The position numbers and the translations under genes were made by a program. Below the pieces are notes generated by a model. It searched no databases. It saw only the letters and a program-made list of their open reading frames with translations, and was not told the origin of the DNA. Below are positions 49,347 through 56,974 of a DNA stretch of 64,000 bases, piece by piece (the first letter of the stretch is position 1; every line of letters begins with the position of its first letter). The stretch comes from SUG1106 sp051883095 (GTDB taxonomy: Bacteria > Bacillota > Clostridia > Peptostreptococcales > Anaerovoracaceae): contig JBJETB010000024.1 in the NCBI GenBank assembly GCA_051883095.1, positions 1 to 64,000 on the forward strand, written 5' to 3'.

Positions 49347-50831
49347 ATGGCATTAATGACAGGAGCTCAGTACATAGAGAGCTTGAGAAAATTAAACACA
49401 CGTGTATATATGTTCGGTGAGAAAATCGACAACTGGGTAGACCATCCGATGATAAGACCATCCATAAACTGCGTGGCAATGACCTACGAACTGGCACAGA
49501 ACCCTGAATACAATGACCTGATGACCGTAAAGTCACATCTTACAGGAAACACAATAAACCGATTCTCACATATACATCAATCAACGGAAGACCTTAAAAA
49601 CAAGGTCAAGATGCAGAGACTTCTCGGTCAGAAGACAGGCAGCTGTTTTCAGAGATGTGTCGGAATGGACGCTTTCAACGCAGTATATTCCACTACCTAT
49701 GAAATCGATGAAAAATACGGCACCTCATATCACGAGAACTTCAAGAAGTTCCTGATATACGTTCAGGATGAAGACCTTGTGGTAGACGGAGCCATGACCG
49801 ACCCTAAGGGAGACAGATCCAAGGCACCACATGCTCAGGAAGACCCTGATATGTTCCTCAGAATCAAGGAAAGAAGACCTGACGGAATAGTGGTATGCGG
49901 GGCAAAATGCCACCAGACAGGTTCGGTCAACTCTCACTGGCATATAGTAATGCCTACTCAGGCAATGAGAGAAGACGACAAGGACTACGCAGTATGCTTT
50001 GCATGTCCAAGCGATGCAGAAGGACTGTATATGATATACGGCAGACAGTCCTGCGATACCAGAAAGCTTGAAGAAGGAGCCGACGTAGACCTTGGAAACA
50101 AGAAGTTCGGAGGCCAGGAGGCACTGGTAGTGTTCGATGATGTATTTATTCCTAATGAGTACATATTCATGAACGGAGAGTATGAATTCGCAGGAATGCT
50201 GGTAGAGAGATTCGCAGGCTTCCACAGACAGTCCTACGGCGGCTGCAAGGCAGGAGTGGGAGATGTGGTAATAGGAGCAGCGGCACTGGCGGCAGAGTAC
50301 AACGGAGCAGACAAAGCATCCCATATCAAGGATAAGCTCATAGAAATGACACATCTTAACGAGACCTTATACAGTTGCGGCATAGCATGCTCTGCAGAAG
50401 GCCATCCTACCAAATGCGGCTCATACATGATAGACCTTCTGCTTGCAAACGTATGTAAGCAGAATGTAACCAGATTTCCTTATGAGATTGTGAGACTGGC
50501 AGAGGACATAGCAGGAGGTCTTATGGTAACCATGCCTTCAGAGAAGGACTTCAAGTCGGATACAGTGGTAGGCAGAAATGGTGAGACCATAGGAGATGTA
50601 TGCAACAAGTTCTTTGCGGCAAGTCCTGCATGCAGTACAGAGGATAGGGCAAGAGTGCTGAGACTCCTTGAGAACCTGTGTCTCGGAGCATCAGCTGTAG
50701 GATACAGGACAGAGTCCATGCATGGTGCAGGTTCACCTCAGGCACAGAGGATAATGATACAGAGACAGGGTAATATCGACGGCAAGAAAGACCTTGCCAG
50801 AACTATCGCGGGAATTAAAAAAGATAAATAA
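49347..50831 (+). CDS. abfD: 4-Hydroxybutyryl-CoA dehydratase/vinylacetyl-CoA delta-isomerase
   Basis: A 494-residue protein that follows the C. aminobutyricum AbfD sequence closely over its whole length. The [4Fe-4S] ligands are present: two Cys in SCFQRCVGMD (residues 100 and 104) and His plus Cys in FHRQSYGGC, spaced by seven as in the characterised enzyme (H292/C299). FAD-binding stretches such as GAMTDPKGDR and GGQEALVVFDDVFIPN are present too. It converts 4-hydroxybutyryl-CoA to crotonyl-CoA through a ketyl radical and is oxygen sensitive. Its place between two BKACE genes, rather than beside CoA-transferase and 4-hydroxybutyrate dehydrogenase genes, is unusual. Confidence 0.93.
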   Translation: MALMTGAQYIESLRKLNTRVYMFGEKIDNWVDHPMIRPSINCVAMTYELAQNPEYNDLMTVKSHLTGNTINRFSHIHQSTEDLKNKVKMQRLLGQKTGSCFQRCVGMDAFNAVYSTTYEIDEKYGTSYHENFKKFLIYVQDEDLVVDGAMTDPKGDRSKAPHAQEDPDMFLRIKERRPDGIVVCGAKCHQTGSVNSHWHIVMPTQAMREDDKDYAVCFACPSDAEGLYMIYGRQSCDTRKLEEGADVDLGNKKFGGQEALVVFDDVFIPNEYIFMNGEYEFAGMLVERFAGFHRQSYGGCKAGVGDVVIGAAALAAEYNGADKASHIKDKLIEMTHLNETLYSCGIACSAEGHPTKCGSYMIDLLLANVCKQNVTRFPYEIVRLAEDIAGGLMVTMPSEKDFKSDTVVGRNGETIGDVCNKFFAASPACSTEDRARVLRLLENLCLGASAVGYRTESMHGAGSPQAQRIMIQRQGNIDGKKDLARTIAGIKKDK

Positions 50832-50881
50832 AAAAGAAAATATAGTAGAAATTAGAAGCAGAATCACAGGAGGTAAAAGCC

Positions 50882-51733
50882 ATGGCAGATTTATCAGATA
50901 AGAGGATAATAACCGTTGCCACCACAGGAGCGTGGCCTACAAAGGAAAACAATCCCAATATTCCGCTTCAACCCGCTGAAATTGCGGAGGAAATATATCA
51001 ATGCTGGAAAATCGGGGCTGCAGTTGCGCATATTCATGTGAGGGACAAAGAAGGCCATGATTCAATGGCTGTGGAAACGTTCAAGGCTGTTATAGATAAT
51101 TTGAAGGGCAGTCATCCGGATTGTGATGTAATTATAAATCTCACGGCCGCCGGAGGTATTGCCAATTCTGAAGAAGCAAGAATGGCACCTTTTAAGACAA
51201 TAAAACCGGAAATGGCGAGTTTTGATTGCGGCACAATGAACTGGATGCACATGGGTATTTTCAATAATAATCCAAAGTTTCTCATGACCATGGGGACGGC
51301 TATGCAGGAAACAGGAGTAAAGCCAGAAGTTGAGGTTTTTGATTTGGGTATGATTTATGAAGCTCAATGGTATAAGAATAAAGGGTATTTGAAAGATCCG
51401 GTACATTTTCAGTTCTGTCTGGGATGTGCGGGCGGACTTCCGGCTACGGCTGACAGCGTTCTGATGATGAGGAATACTTTAAAGGAAGTTATGCCCGGTT
51501 CTACTTGGAGCGCCTTCGGTGTAGGCAAAGGCGCAATGGAGGTAATGTATACTGCTATAGCCGCTGGGGGAAACATCCGAGTAGGCATGGAGGATAACGT
51601 GGTGTACAGTAAAGGACGTCTGGCAGAGAGCAACATGCAGCTTATCGCACGTGCAAGAAGAGTGGTTGAGGAGTTCGGCTGCGAGGTGGCAAGTCCGGAT
51701 GAGGCAAGAGTAATACTCGGTTTATCAAAATAA
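50882..51733 (+). CDS. Beta-keto acid cleavage enzyme (BKACE, DUF849), paralogue 2
   Basis: A 283-residue BKACE related to the first one but clearly diverged. The zinc site is VAHIHVRDKEGHDSMA (about 48-63). DVIINLTAAGG, ASFDCGTMNWMHMG, PEVEVFDLGM and NIRVGMEDNVVYS follow in the same order, and both end in EVASPDEAR. Two BKACEs in one operon could act on two different keto acids or form a mixed complex. The start has AGGAGG. A hairpin terminator closes the operon. Confidence 0.92.
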   Translation: MADLSDKRIITVATTGAWPTKENNPNIPLQPAEIAEEIYQCWKIGAAVAHIHVRDKEGHDSMAVETFKAVIDNLKGSHPDCDVIINLTAAGGIANSEEARMAPFKTIKPEMASFDCGTMNWMHMGIFNNNPKFLMTMGTAMQETGVKPEVEVFDLGMIYEAQWYKNKGYLKDPVHFQFCLGCAGGLPATADSVLMMRNTLKEVMPGSTWSAFGVGKGAMEVMYTAIAAGGNIRVGMEDNVVYSKGRLAESNMQLIARARRVVEEFGCEVASPDEARVILGLSK

Positions 51734-51751
51734 TATATACATCCAACTTTG

Positions 51752-51803
51752 GAGGCTTCTTACATTAACGTTCAATATGGTGTTGATGCAAGAAGCCTCT
51801 TTT
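51752..51803 (+). terminator. Terminator of the BKACE/abfD operon
   Basis: GAGGCTTCTT (51752-51761) and AAGAAGCCTC (51790-51799) form a perfect 10-bp stem with a 28-base loop, followed by TTTT. Confidence 0.8.
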
Positions 51804-51844
51804 ATTGTATAGCCGTTTTTTCGGTGGACTCTACGGAGCGTTTA

Positions 51845-51873
51845 TTGCAGGTTTATGACGTTTACTGTATAAT
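51845..51873 (+). promoter_or_regulatory. Promoter of the HTH/desulfoferrodoxin-like gene
   Basis: TTGCAG (51845-51850), a 17-bp spacer and TATAAT (51868-51873), 55 bp before ATG 51929. Confidence 0.6.
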
Positions 51874-51928
51874 AAGGCCATACTTGAAAATGTATGACAT
51901 AGGCTCCGGCGGGAAAGGTAGGGAATCC

Positions 51929-52513
51929 ATGGATAATGTGAAGATAGGTAATCTTATTAATAAATTGAGAAAAGAAAAAGGTATGACTCAGCTTCAGCTG
52001 GCTGAAAGACTGCACATCAGCGACAAGACAGTTTCCAAATGGGAGAGAGGACAGGGCTGTCCTGATGTTTCTCTTCTGACGGATTTGTCACGTGTTTTCG
52101 GTGTGGATTTGGAGAAACTGCTTTCCGGTCAGCTGGATGCCAATGAGGAAACAGGAGGTAATATGAAAAAACTGAATTTTTATGTGTGCCCGGAATGCGG
52201 CAATGTGATAACAGCTATGACTGATGCCGGAATATCATGCTGCGGGAAGAAACTGCAGCCTTTGGAGGCGGTAAAGGCGCAGGAGGGCGAAAAGCTGTCA
52301 GTGGAAAATATTGAAAACGACTATTATATTTCATCAGATCATCCGATGCTCAAAGAACACTATATTTCATTCGTGGCCCTTCTCACCGGTGACACTCTGA
52401 CCCTTAAGAAACAGTATCCTGAGTGGGACCTTCAGGTGAGAATCCCGGGAAGAACCCACGGAAAACTGCTTTGGTATTGTACAGAGCACGGGCTGTTCTA
52501 TCAGCTGGTGTAA
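51929..52513 (+). CDS. XRE-family HTH protein fused to a desulfoferrodoxin-like domain
   Basis: A 194-residue fusion. Residues 1-70 are a Cro/CI HTH (INKLRKEKGMTQLQLAERLHI and TVSKWERGQGCPDVSLL). Residues about 80-110 hold a rubredoxin-like metal site, CPECGN ... SCCGKKLQPL. The remainder resembles superoxide reductase: HPMLKEHYISF and the terminal YCTEHGLFYQ give two His and a Cys/His pair, four of the five usual iron ligands. One His ligand seems missing, so reductase activity is doubtful and a redox- or metal-sensing role is possible. The open frame extends upstream to 51749, across the terminator, so ATG 51929 is chosen. Confidence 0.82.
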   Translation: MDNVKIGNLINKLRKEKGMTQLQLAERLHISDKTVSKWERGQGCPDVSLLTDLSRVFGVDLEKLLSGQLDANEETGGNMKKLNFYVCPECGNVITAMTDAGISCCGKKLQPLEAVKAQEGEKLSVENIENDYYISSDHPMLKEHYISFVALLTGDTLTLKKQYPEWDLQVRIPGRTHGKLLWYCTEHGLFYQLV

Positions 52514-52523
52514 GCAGGTGGAG

Positions 52524-53588
52524 TCATTCACCGCTTTTATGCCTGCTGCTCAGGAGCAAAGTCCCCAATCCGCTTGCTACAAGAGGCAGTGCAAAGCTGA
52601 CGAAGCGACTGAGAATAACTGCAACGCCCATGAGCTCAGAAGGTATGAGCGATGCGAAAATGACAGCAAATCCTCCTTCGGTGACGCCTACTGCTCCCGG
52701 AAGAGGCAAAGCGGAAACCGCAACATATAGTGCCGCCTGACACAATGTAATGTGAATCCATGAAATGCCTGTAATTCCAAGGCTTCTGCACACGCAGAAG
52801 GTTATGGAAAAATAGGCCACCAGCTGAATAACAGAAGTGAAAAAAATCCTTGCCATGGCGCCGGGATTTTTTGTTATGTATTGGGAAGCATGCCGGTATT
52901 CGCATATGCTCCTCAGAAATCTGATTTTCAATACGGTGGCATTCTGCGGATTGAATCTGTCCACAGCCCAAAGAACCGGTGAAGCAATAATTCTCGTGGC
53001 TGAGGGTGAAAAAATGATGAACAGCAGAACGGCCAGCACGGCGGCACTGATGAGGACACCGGCGGCAAGAATGGTTGTGGTGATGGTGCCGCCCGCCGCC
53101 CCGCCGCAGGCGGCGGCGGTGCCCGGCCGCAGGCCGGGCACCCGGCTGCAGCGGGCCACGAGTCCGGCAAGGGCCAGCGCAGCCGCGGCGGCCTGGAAGG
53201 ACGTGAGTTCGGTCAGCAGAGCCAGGGATGAATGGGAAAGGGGAAGGCGGTCCTTATGCATAAAATAGAGCTGCATGGGCTGACCGCCGGAAGCCGACGG
53301 TGTAATGGAGCTGAAAAAGAAGCCTGCCATGGCATATCTGAGTTCAGAGGAACGTGATACGCTGTGACCTGCCAGACGTAGACATCTTCCGATATTGGCA
53401 CCTTCGCAGACAAAAAACAGCCCCATGGCCAGCATTCCGGGGATAAGCCAGAGAGGATCAGCGGTTTTTATTGATGAAAGCACAGCGGCAAAACTGTATT
53501 CACGGTGGAGAAACAATGCTGTAAGTCCTGCTAAGACGGCAAACAGCAGCCCCCATGTTATGAGCCTGTCAGCTGATGGTTTTTTCAT
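52524..53588 (-). CDS. Lysylphosphatidylglycerol synthase TM-region/YbhN-type flippase-like protein
   Basis: A 354-residue protein with about eight membrane segments, of the UPF0104/LPG-synthase transmembrane family (PF03706). Typical features are NIGRCLRLAGHSVSRSSELRY (core GRCLRLAGH), AGFFFSSITPSASGGQPMQLY (core SITPSASGGQP, about 93-103), and near the end PLPGAVGVTEGGFAVIF. Members flip or translocate lipids. It overlaps the preceding glycosyltransferase/deacetylase gene by four bases, so it may move the glycolipid made there. An odd GC-rich insertion interrupts it near residue 150. Confidence 0.83.
   Translation of the reverse strand: MKKPSADRLITWGLLFAVLAGLTALFLHREYSFAAVLSSIKTADPLWLIPGMLAMGLFFVCEGANIGRCLRLAGHSVSRSSELRYAMAGFFFSSITPSASGGQPMQLYFMHKDRLPLSHSSLALLTELTSFQAAAAALALAGLVARCSRVPGLRPGTAAACGGAAGGTITTTILAAGVLISAAVLAVLLFIIFSPSATRIIASPVLWAVDRFNPQNATVLKIRFLRSICEYRHASQYITKNPGAMARIFFTSVIQLVAYFSITFCVCRSLGITGISWIHITLCQAALYVAVSALPLPGAVGVTEGGFAVIFASLIPSELMGVAVILSRFVSFALPLVASGLGTLLLSSRHKSGE
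53086..53158. repeat. GC-rich palindromic insertion inside the flippase-like gene
   Basis: About 73 bases with very high G+C in a gene that is otherwise near 50 percent. It contains CCGCCG-CAGG-CGGCGG (53101-53116) and the perfect GTGCCCGGCC-GCA-GGCCGGGCAC (53119-53141). The frame stays open and encodes CSRVPGLRPGTAAACGGAAG in the minus-strand protein, a Gly/Ala/Pro stretch next to a membrane segment. Confidence 0.75.
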
Positions 53589-55249
53589 TGTCCGTACACC
53601 TCCTCCGGCTGCACGAAACGGTATCCTTCTGATATCCAGACAGGGATGACCTTTTCCAGAGCAGCGATAGTTCTGGCCGGTGCCCTGTTTTTTCCTCTGC
53701 CGTCGTGGAGACAGATGATGCTACCGGGTACCGTACGATGCAGCAGCCGTGAGGCAATTTCATCAGAAGTGATATTGCCTTTCCAGTCCTGAGCCATGAC
53801 GGACCAGTAAACCGGCATAAGTCCGCGGCCTTTTGCTGAATTCAACAGTGCCCGGGTGGTATGACCCCATGGAGGTCTGTAGAAGCGGGGAGTGATGCCC
53901 AGATCTTTAAGTGCACAGACTGACTTGTCCAGATCATAGGCTGCTCCTGAGGCAGACATGAGATAGGCACTTTTGTGAGAGTAAGAATGAATACCTACCG
54001 TATGTCCGGCTCGGACCATGCGTTCCACCAGCATAGGGTTCGCAGCCGCGAAGGTGCCTACGGTGAAAAAAGCCGCCTTGATTCCGTATCTGTCAAGAAG
54101 GTCAAGGAGCTGTCCTGTGTAGGCCGGGTCAGGACCATCGTCGAAGGTGAGCATTATTTCCGGGCGGGAATCATGGTTGGTGAAGCGACTGCAGTCTGGC
54201 AGGTAATCCATAGGGTTGTCAGAGGCAAAGGCCATAGAAAGTCTGGTCATATTGGATTTCATTGTTTCAATAAGGCTTTTGTTTCCGGCAACTTTTTTCA
54301 GGTCGGCGGCGATATCTGTTTCGCTGCTCCTGACGACTCGTCCTATGTTTTTGCTCTCTATAAAGCAGGCATTGCCCATTTCCTGCTCCAGGAACGGATC
54401 CACTATGTACATTGGAGTCTGTGATGCTATAGCTTCAAAGGTAGTGATGCCTCCGGGCTTGGTTAATACCAGATCTGATTCCGACATGAAATCCGCAACC
54501 TTGTCGGTGTATCCTATCACATTTATGTTCTTGTATTTTAAGCGTGCGCGTTTTTCGAGACGGTGATTCTTTCCTGCTATGAGTGTCACACTGAGCTTTT
54601 TTCCCTCGTTGAGACTCCTGAGAAGGCGGCTGCCTCCCGGAATGAGTCCAAGTCCTCCGCCCATTATGAGAAGACGAACCTTGTCCGATGCACTTTCAGA
54701 GTTTTGCACCTTATTAAATACGTTGCTTACCGGAATTCCCGAGACCACAATTTTTTCCTCAGCGACTCCTTTGGATATGAGAGCATTTCTGGTGGATTCA
54801 TCGCCGACAAAATACAGGTCCGTCTTGTCTGCAAGCCATTCGTCGTGAACGGTGATATCGGTTATGTATGTAAAAAGCGGCGGTGTGCAGACTCTGAGCT
54901 CTTTGTAGGCAGAGATGTATTTGCTGCATACCGGCAGATTGGATATGATAAGATCAGGCTTTGTGTCAGCCAGAAGTCTGTCGAGCTTTGCAGCGATGGC
55001 TTTTTTCATAGGAATGCCTGCGTGCCTGCCTGCAGCGCGGTTCAGGTGGTTGTACATACCCGGAAGTCTGGTCACCAGAAGGGAAAATCCCTTGTAAATT
55101 GCTTTGCTGAAATGAGGGAAAAGATAATCCATCACGTCTACAGAAATGACTGTCGCATCTTTCTGTGCAGCATAAATCTCTTCGGTGATGGCTTCGGCAC
55201 ATTTGACATGCCCCATGCCGAATTTTCCCGTAAGAATTAAAATATTCAT
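53585..55249 (-). CDS. Glycosyltransferase (GT28/MGDG-synthase-like) fused to polysaccharide deacetylase
   Basis: A 554-residue two-domain protein. The N-terminal part (about 1-350) resembles UgtP/MGDG-synthase and MurG-type enzymes: ILTGKFGMGHVKCAEAI, LIMGGGLGLIPGG, and KPGGITTFEAIASQTPMYI, which binds the sugar nucleotide. The C-terminal part (about 365-550) is a NodB-type deacetylase: LTFDDGPDPAYT, HSYSHKS for the metal, YRPPWGHT and CLHDG. It probably glycosylates a lipid and deacetylates a sugar. Substrates are unknown. ATG 55249 begins the conserved sequence; the frame extends to 55288. Confidence 0.85.
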   Translation of the reverse strand: MNILILTGKFGMGHVKCAEAITEEIYAAQKDATVISVDVMDYLFPHFSKAIYKGFSLLVTRLPGMYNHLNRAAGRHAGIPMKKAIAAKLDRLLADTKPDLIISNLPVCSKYISAYKELRVCTPPLFTYITDITVHDEWLADKTDLYFVGDESTRNALISKGVAEEKIVVSGIPVSNVFNKVQNSESASDKVRLLIMGGGLGLIPGGSRLLRSLNEGKKLSVTLIAGKNHRLEKRARLKYKNINVIGYTDKVADFMSESDLVLTKPGGITTFEAIASQTPMYIVDPFLEQEMGNACFIESKNIGRVVRSSETDIAADLKKVAGNKSLIETMKSNMTRLSMAFASDNPMDYLPDCSRFTNHDSRPEIMLTFDDGPDPAYTGQLLDLLDRYGIKAAFFTVGTFAAANPMLVERMVRAGHTVGIHSYSHKSAYLMSASGAAYDLDKSVCALKDLGITPRFYRPPWGHTTRALLNSAKGRGLMPVYWSVMAQDWKGNITSDEIASRLLHRTVPGSIICLHDGRGKNRAPARTIAALEKVIPVWISEGYRFVQPEEVYGQ

Positions 55250-55418
55250 TTTAAAAACCCCTTTTGAATGCGGAGCCTGTGGCTCCATGCTGTGTTAATT
55301 TCCAATAATATAATCATACTACAGGAAAATTAAGGGCAAATTAACAAATTATTAATTTTTCTTAAGATTTTTGTTCTTTTGTGCGGGTTCTGTACATCGA
55401 AATATATTATTTTGACTG

Positions 55419-55690
55419 AAAATAAACCTGCCGAGCTTGTAAACCGTTGAAAGTTAGTAAGCTATGGGTTACTTTTTTTAATGAATAAGACTGATGCGCC
55501 CTCAACTCTTCACTAAAAGTAGACCTCTCGGCCCCGTAAACCGTTGAAAGTTCGAAAGTAATGGGTTACTTTTTTCAAAGAATCAGTCTAATACACCCTC
55601 AACTCTTCACTAAAAGTAGACCTCTCATACTCGTAAATCGTTGAAAGTTAGTAAGCGATGGGTTACTTTTTGCAAAAACATCCCTGATGG
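55419..55690. repeat. Three tandem ~97-bp repeats
   Basis: Units begin near 55419, 55515 and 55612. Each carries, in order, a block AAAAGTAGACCTCTC (AAAATAAACCTGCC in unit 1), GTAAACCGTTGAAAGTT, ATGGGTTACTTTTTT, and, in units 1 and 2, CCCTCAACTCTTCACT. The core blocks are nearly identical between units and the stretches between them vary. Unit 3 is truncated. AGTAA/TTACT pairing before the T-run could form weak terminator-like hairpins. Apart from this and the mreB promoter, the 644-bp gap holds no gene I can see. Confidence 0.85.
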
Positions 55691-55733
55691 ACTCCCAAGT
55701 TTCAAAATTTCACACGACGCTGCCTTTGACCAC

Positions 55734-55762
55734 TTGAAAAAATCTCCATAATTAGATATAAT
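55734..55762 (+). promoter_or_regulatory. Promoter of the mreB-family gene
   Basis: TTGAAA (55734-55739), a 17-bp spacer and TATAAT (55757-55762). The leader to ATG 55894 is about 125 bases, long for this window, and shows no recognised riboswitch. Confidence 0.7.
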
Positions 55763-55893
55763 AAAATGTAATTACGCTTTCGAAACGCTGCAGAATGACA
55801 TACTGGCGCGGACTGAGAATGTAACGTGACAATAATTCATATTTTAATAAAAAATGCAAATGATAGAAATATCATTAGAAAAGGAGATGGACT

Positions 55894-56916
55894 ATGGGAT
55901 TTGCTTCAGAAGTTGGTATTGACCTGGGTACAGCCAATGTGCTTGTGTATATAAAAGGAAAAGGAATTGTGCTTAACGAGCCGTCTGTAGTTGCTATAAA
56001 CAATGATACAGACGAAATTCTGGCCGTAGGCGAGGAGGCTCGCCAGATGCTGGGAAGAACACCGGCTAATATAGTGGCAGTGCGACCTCTCAGAGACGGT
56101 GTGATCTCTGACTATGACATTACAGAGAGAATGCTTAAATATTTCATCAGAAAGACCTGCGGTTCAGGAAGATTTTTCAAACCTAAAATCATGGTATGTG
56201 TGCCTAGCGGCGTAACAGAAGTGGAGAAGCGAGCAGTAAGAGAAGCAGCCACTCAGGCGGGCGGCAAGGATGTTTACCTCATGGAGGAACCGGTTGCTGC
56301 CGCTATCGGTGCAGGTATCGATATTTCCAGACCTGACGGAGTGATGGTAATCGATATAGGCGGCGGAACCACAGACATTGCTGTAATATCACTGGGCGGC
56401 ATTGTGGCCAGCACATCTGTAAAGATTGCCGGAGATAAATTCGACGAAGCCATCATTAAATATATGAGAAAAGCTCACAAGCTCTATATCGGTGAAAGAA
56501 CGGCAGAAGAGCTGAAGCTCACCATCGGAACTGCTTTCCCGAGAGATGAGGCAGTAACCAAGGAATGCAGAGGACGTGACCTGGTTACGGGACTTCCTAA
56601 GAGTGTTGACGTGACATCAGACGAAATGATGGATGCCTTGGAGGAACCTCTGTATTCCATTACAGAGGCTGTACACAATGTGCTGGAGAGAACTCCGCCG
56701 GAGCTTGCTGCCGACATCAGCAATTCGGGAATCATCATAACCGGAGGCGGTGCTCTGCTTTACGGAATCGACAAGCGAATTGAGGAAAGAACAGGAATAA
56801 AAGTAATTATAGCTGAGGACCCTAAGTCATGTGTAGCAATCGGCACAGGCAAAGCTCTGGACGAGCTTGACAAGCTGGAAGGTAATTCACTCAACAGAAG
56901 GGCGCCTTATCTGTAG
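55894..56916 (+). CDS. MreB/Mbl-family actin-like cell-shape protein
   Basis: A 340-residue bacterial actin. Phosphate loop 1 is EVGIDLGTANVLVYIKGKG (about 6-24), phosphate loop 2 VIDIGGGTTDIAVISLGG (about 150-167) and the adenosine site IITGGGALLYGID (about 285-297). NEPSVVAI and EEPVAAAIGAG are further hallmarks. It polymerises under the membrane and guides wall synthesis. There is no mreC/mreD after it, so it is a stand-alone paralogue, Mbl- or MreBH-like. A strong terminator follows. Confidence 0.94.
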   Translation: MGFASEVGIDLGTANVLVYIKGKGIVLNEPSVVAINNDTDEILAVGEEARQMLGRTPANIVAVRPLRDGVISDYDITERMLKYFIRKTCGSGRFFKPKIMVCVPSGVTEVEKRAVREAATQAGGKDVYLMEEPVAAAIGAGIDISRPDGVMVIDIGGGTTDIAVISLGGIVASTSVKIAGDKFDEAIIKYMRKAHKLYIGERTAEELKLTIGTAFPRDEAVTKECRGRDLVTGLPKSVDVTSDEMMDALEEPLYSITEAVHNVLERTPPELAADISNSGIIITGGGALLYGIDKRIEERTGIKVIIAEDPKSCVAIGTGKALDELDKLEGNSLNRRAPYL

Positions 56917-56923
56917 AAACTGC

Positions 56924-56951
56924 AAGCGCCCCTAAAAAAGGGCGCTTTTTT
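56924..56951 (+). terminator. Rho-independent terminator after the mreB-family gene
   Basis: AAGCGCCC (56924-56931) and GGGCGCTT (56940-56947) form an 8-bp stem, followed by TTTT. Confidence 0.9.
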
Positions 56952-56974
56952 AGTACGAAAGGAACATGTAAAAA

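Noticed and set aside
54563..55240. 225-codon plus-strand frame
   Set aside because: Antisense to the glycosyltransferase domain and without family features.
55419..55690. Possible CRISPR array
   Set aside because: The units are 97 bp, conserved across several blocks, only three in number and without cas genes.
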